Assembly (NCBI GenBank): GCA_005789685.1
Contig: SXXD01000052.1
Span: 1-16,106 of the forward strand
Length of the DNA: 16,106 nt
Source of the DNA: Burkholderiales bacterium
GTDB lineage: Bacteria > Pseudomonadota > Gammaproteobacteria > Burkholderiales > Burkholderiaceae_C
Reading direction: 5' to 3'
Shown here: piece after piece, positions 15,348-16,106 of the stretch
Numbering within the stretch: position 1 is the first letter of the stretch
How the letters are laid out: the number at the start of each line of letters is the position of its first letter
The notes under the pieces: generated by a model
The model's input: only the letters and a program-made list of their open reading frames with translations
Told to the model about the DNA's origin: nothing
The model's database searches: none
Translations under genes and position numbers: made by a program

Positions 15348-16106
15348 CAACCCTCCCACACCTGGAGCTTGGACAAGTTTTGTGACCACAAGCCAGAATT
15401 TTCGTGGTCTGTGAGGTCGACCTGCAAGGGTGTGATGGTGACGTGACCATTTTTTGCTGCATAAAAATCGGTGCCCTCGCCATCGTCCATGGCCTCGCCA
15501 GCATTGCCAATCCAGTACATGGTTTCACCACGAGGGCTCAGTTGAGTAATGACGGGTTCTGCAGCATGACGGCGACCCAAACGACACAAGGTAGCGGCCT
15601 TGTACTGTGCCGTCTTGTTCGGAATGTTGACATTCAACAACCAAGGCGATTTGCCAATGAGTTGCGCTTGTTCAAATTGGGCCACCATGTTTTTGGCAAA
15701 TTCTGCGGCGATGTCGAGATGTCCCCAGCCTTTTTCAGTTTGAGAGAATGCCAATGCGGGAATGCCAAACAAATAGCCCTCCATGGCAGCACCCACGGTG
15801 CCAGAATAAAGGGTGTCGTCACCCATGTTGGCGCCATTGTTAATGCCAGACACCACCAAATCGGGGCGATAGCCCAAAAGACCTGTTAGGGCAATGTGAA
15901 CGCAATCGGCAGGTGTGCCATTCACGTACCGAAAACCATTCTCGCCTTGCCTGACGTAAAGGGGCGAATGCAGCGTGAGCGCATTGGACTTGGCGCTGTT
16001 GTTGTGCTCGGGTGCCACCACCTCTACATCGGCCACTTGCTTCAGGGCGTGGTAAAGCGCCACAATGCCATCTGCACGGTAGCCATCGTCGTTGGAGATC
16101 AGTATT
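15347..16106 (-). CDS. surE: 5'/3'-nucleotidase SurE (start cut by window)
   Basis: A metal-dependent survival-protein nucleotidase that dephosphorylates nucleoside 5'- and 3'-monophosphates. The frame is open to the right edge; its first visible codons read ILISNDDGYRADG, matching the universal SurE N-terminus MKILxSNDDG, so only about two codons (Met-Lys) are missing and the full protein would be about 254 residues. With that numbering the metal-binding residues D8, D9 and S39 are in place, and SGINNGANMGDD (88-99) supplies the conserved asparagine; SGTVGAAMEG follows. A GTG at 16063 is internal (the Val in GIVALYHALK), not the start. It heads the visible surE-pcm-nlpD-rlmD operon, so the promoter lies outside the window. 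Confidence 0.96.
   Translation of the reverse strand, partial: ILISNDDGYRADGIVALYHALKQVADVEVVAPEHNNSAKSNALTLHSPLYVRQGENGFRYVNGTPADCVHIALTGLLGYRPDLVVSGINNGANMGDDTLYSGTVGAAMEGYLFGIPALAFSQTEKGWGHLDIAAEFAKNMVAQFEQAQLIGKSPWLLNVNIPNKTAQYKAATLCRLGRRHAAEPVITQLSPRGETMYWIGNAGEAMDDGEGTDFYAAKNGHVTITPLQVDLTDHENSGLWSQNLSKLQVWEG
15351..15357 (-). promoter_or_regulatory. Shine-Dalgarno site deciding the pcm start
   Basis: Minus strand GGGAGGG, 3 nt before ATG 15347 (core GGAGG with 4-nt spacing), inside the last codons of surE. It supports stop/start coupling at TGATG rather than the upstream in-frame start. Confidence 0.75.

Noticed and set aside
15404..15889. 161-codon plus-strand open frame
   Set aside because: Antisense to surE, which is strongly conserved here.

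Overview
This looks like chromosomal DNA of a betaproteobacterium in the order Burkholderiales, most likely family Comamonadaceae (the Limnohabitans/Rhodoferax/Polaromonas neighbourhood). The main reasons are the two Bug/TctC-type periplasmic binding proteins, the surE-pcm-nlpD-rlmD gene order and the protein style of MatB and RlmD. The genus is an inference. The window holds 14 genes, two of them cut by the window edges. I see no rRNA, tRNA, CRISPR array, transposase or phage gene.

Left part (1-7971), carboxylate uptake and activation. A tripartite tricarboxylate transporter operon, tctC-tctB-tctA, reads leftward and tctA runs off the window. Divergent from it is a two-gene unit: an AMP-forming acyl-CoA ligase that closely resembles oxalate-CoA ligases (AAE3/Pcs60 type), followed after 5 bp by a TauE/SafE-family membrane carrier. 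Converging on these is a second leftward unit, an orphan Bug binding protein followed after 2 bp by matB (malonate-CoA ligase). Together the genes suggest capture and CoA-activation of small dicarboxylates, with malonate and oxalate the best guesses. No malonyl-CoA decarboxylase, formyl-CoA transferase or oxalyl-CoA decarboxylase is present in the window.

Middle (8036-12210), mostly housekeeping. lgt (lipoprotein diacylglyceryl transferase) and ilvD (dihydroxy-acid dehydratase) are divergent. Between them lies a striking inverted repeat of about 115 bp, each arm of which also carries a G-quadruplex pattern. A small GlcG/HbpS-family protein converges on ilvD, and a YccA-type seven-helix membrane protein with a good terminator follows on the plus strand.

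Right part (12213-16106), one compact leftward operon: surE (missing about two codons at its start), pcm, nlpD and rlmD. The genes overlap or nearly touch: a 1-nt stop/start overlap for surE/pcm, 10 bp between pcm and nlpD, and a 4-nt ATGA overlap for nlpD/rlmD. In many proteobacteria rpoS directly follows nlpD; here rlmD does, with no room for a sigma-factor gene.

Most of the window is ordinary. The points most worth a second look are the G-rich palindrome between lgt and ilvD, the paired dicarboxylate-CoA ligase/transporter cluster, and the absence of rpoS from its usual site. I found no convincing evidence of an entirely new system.
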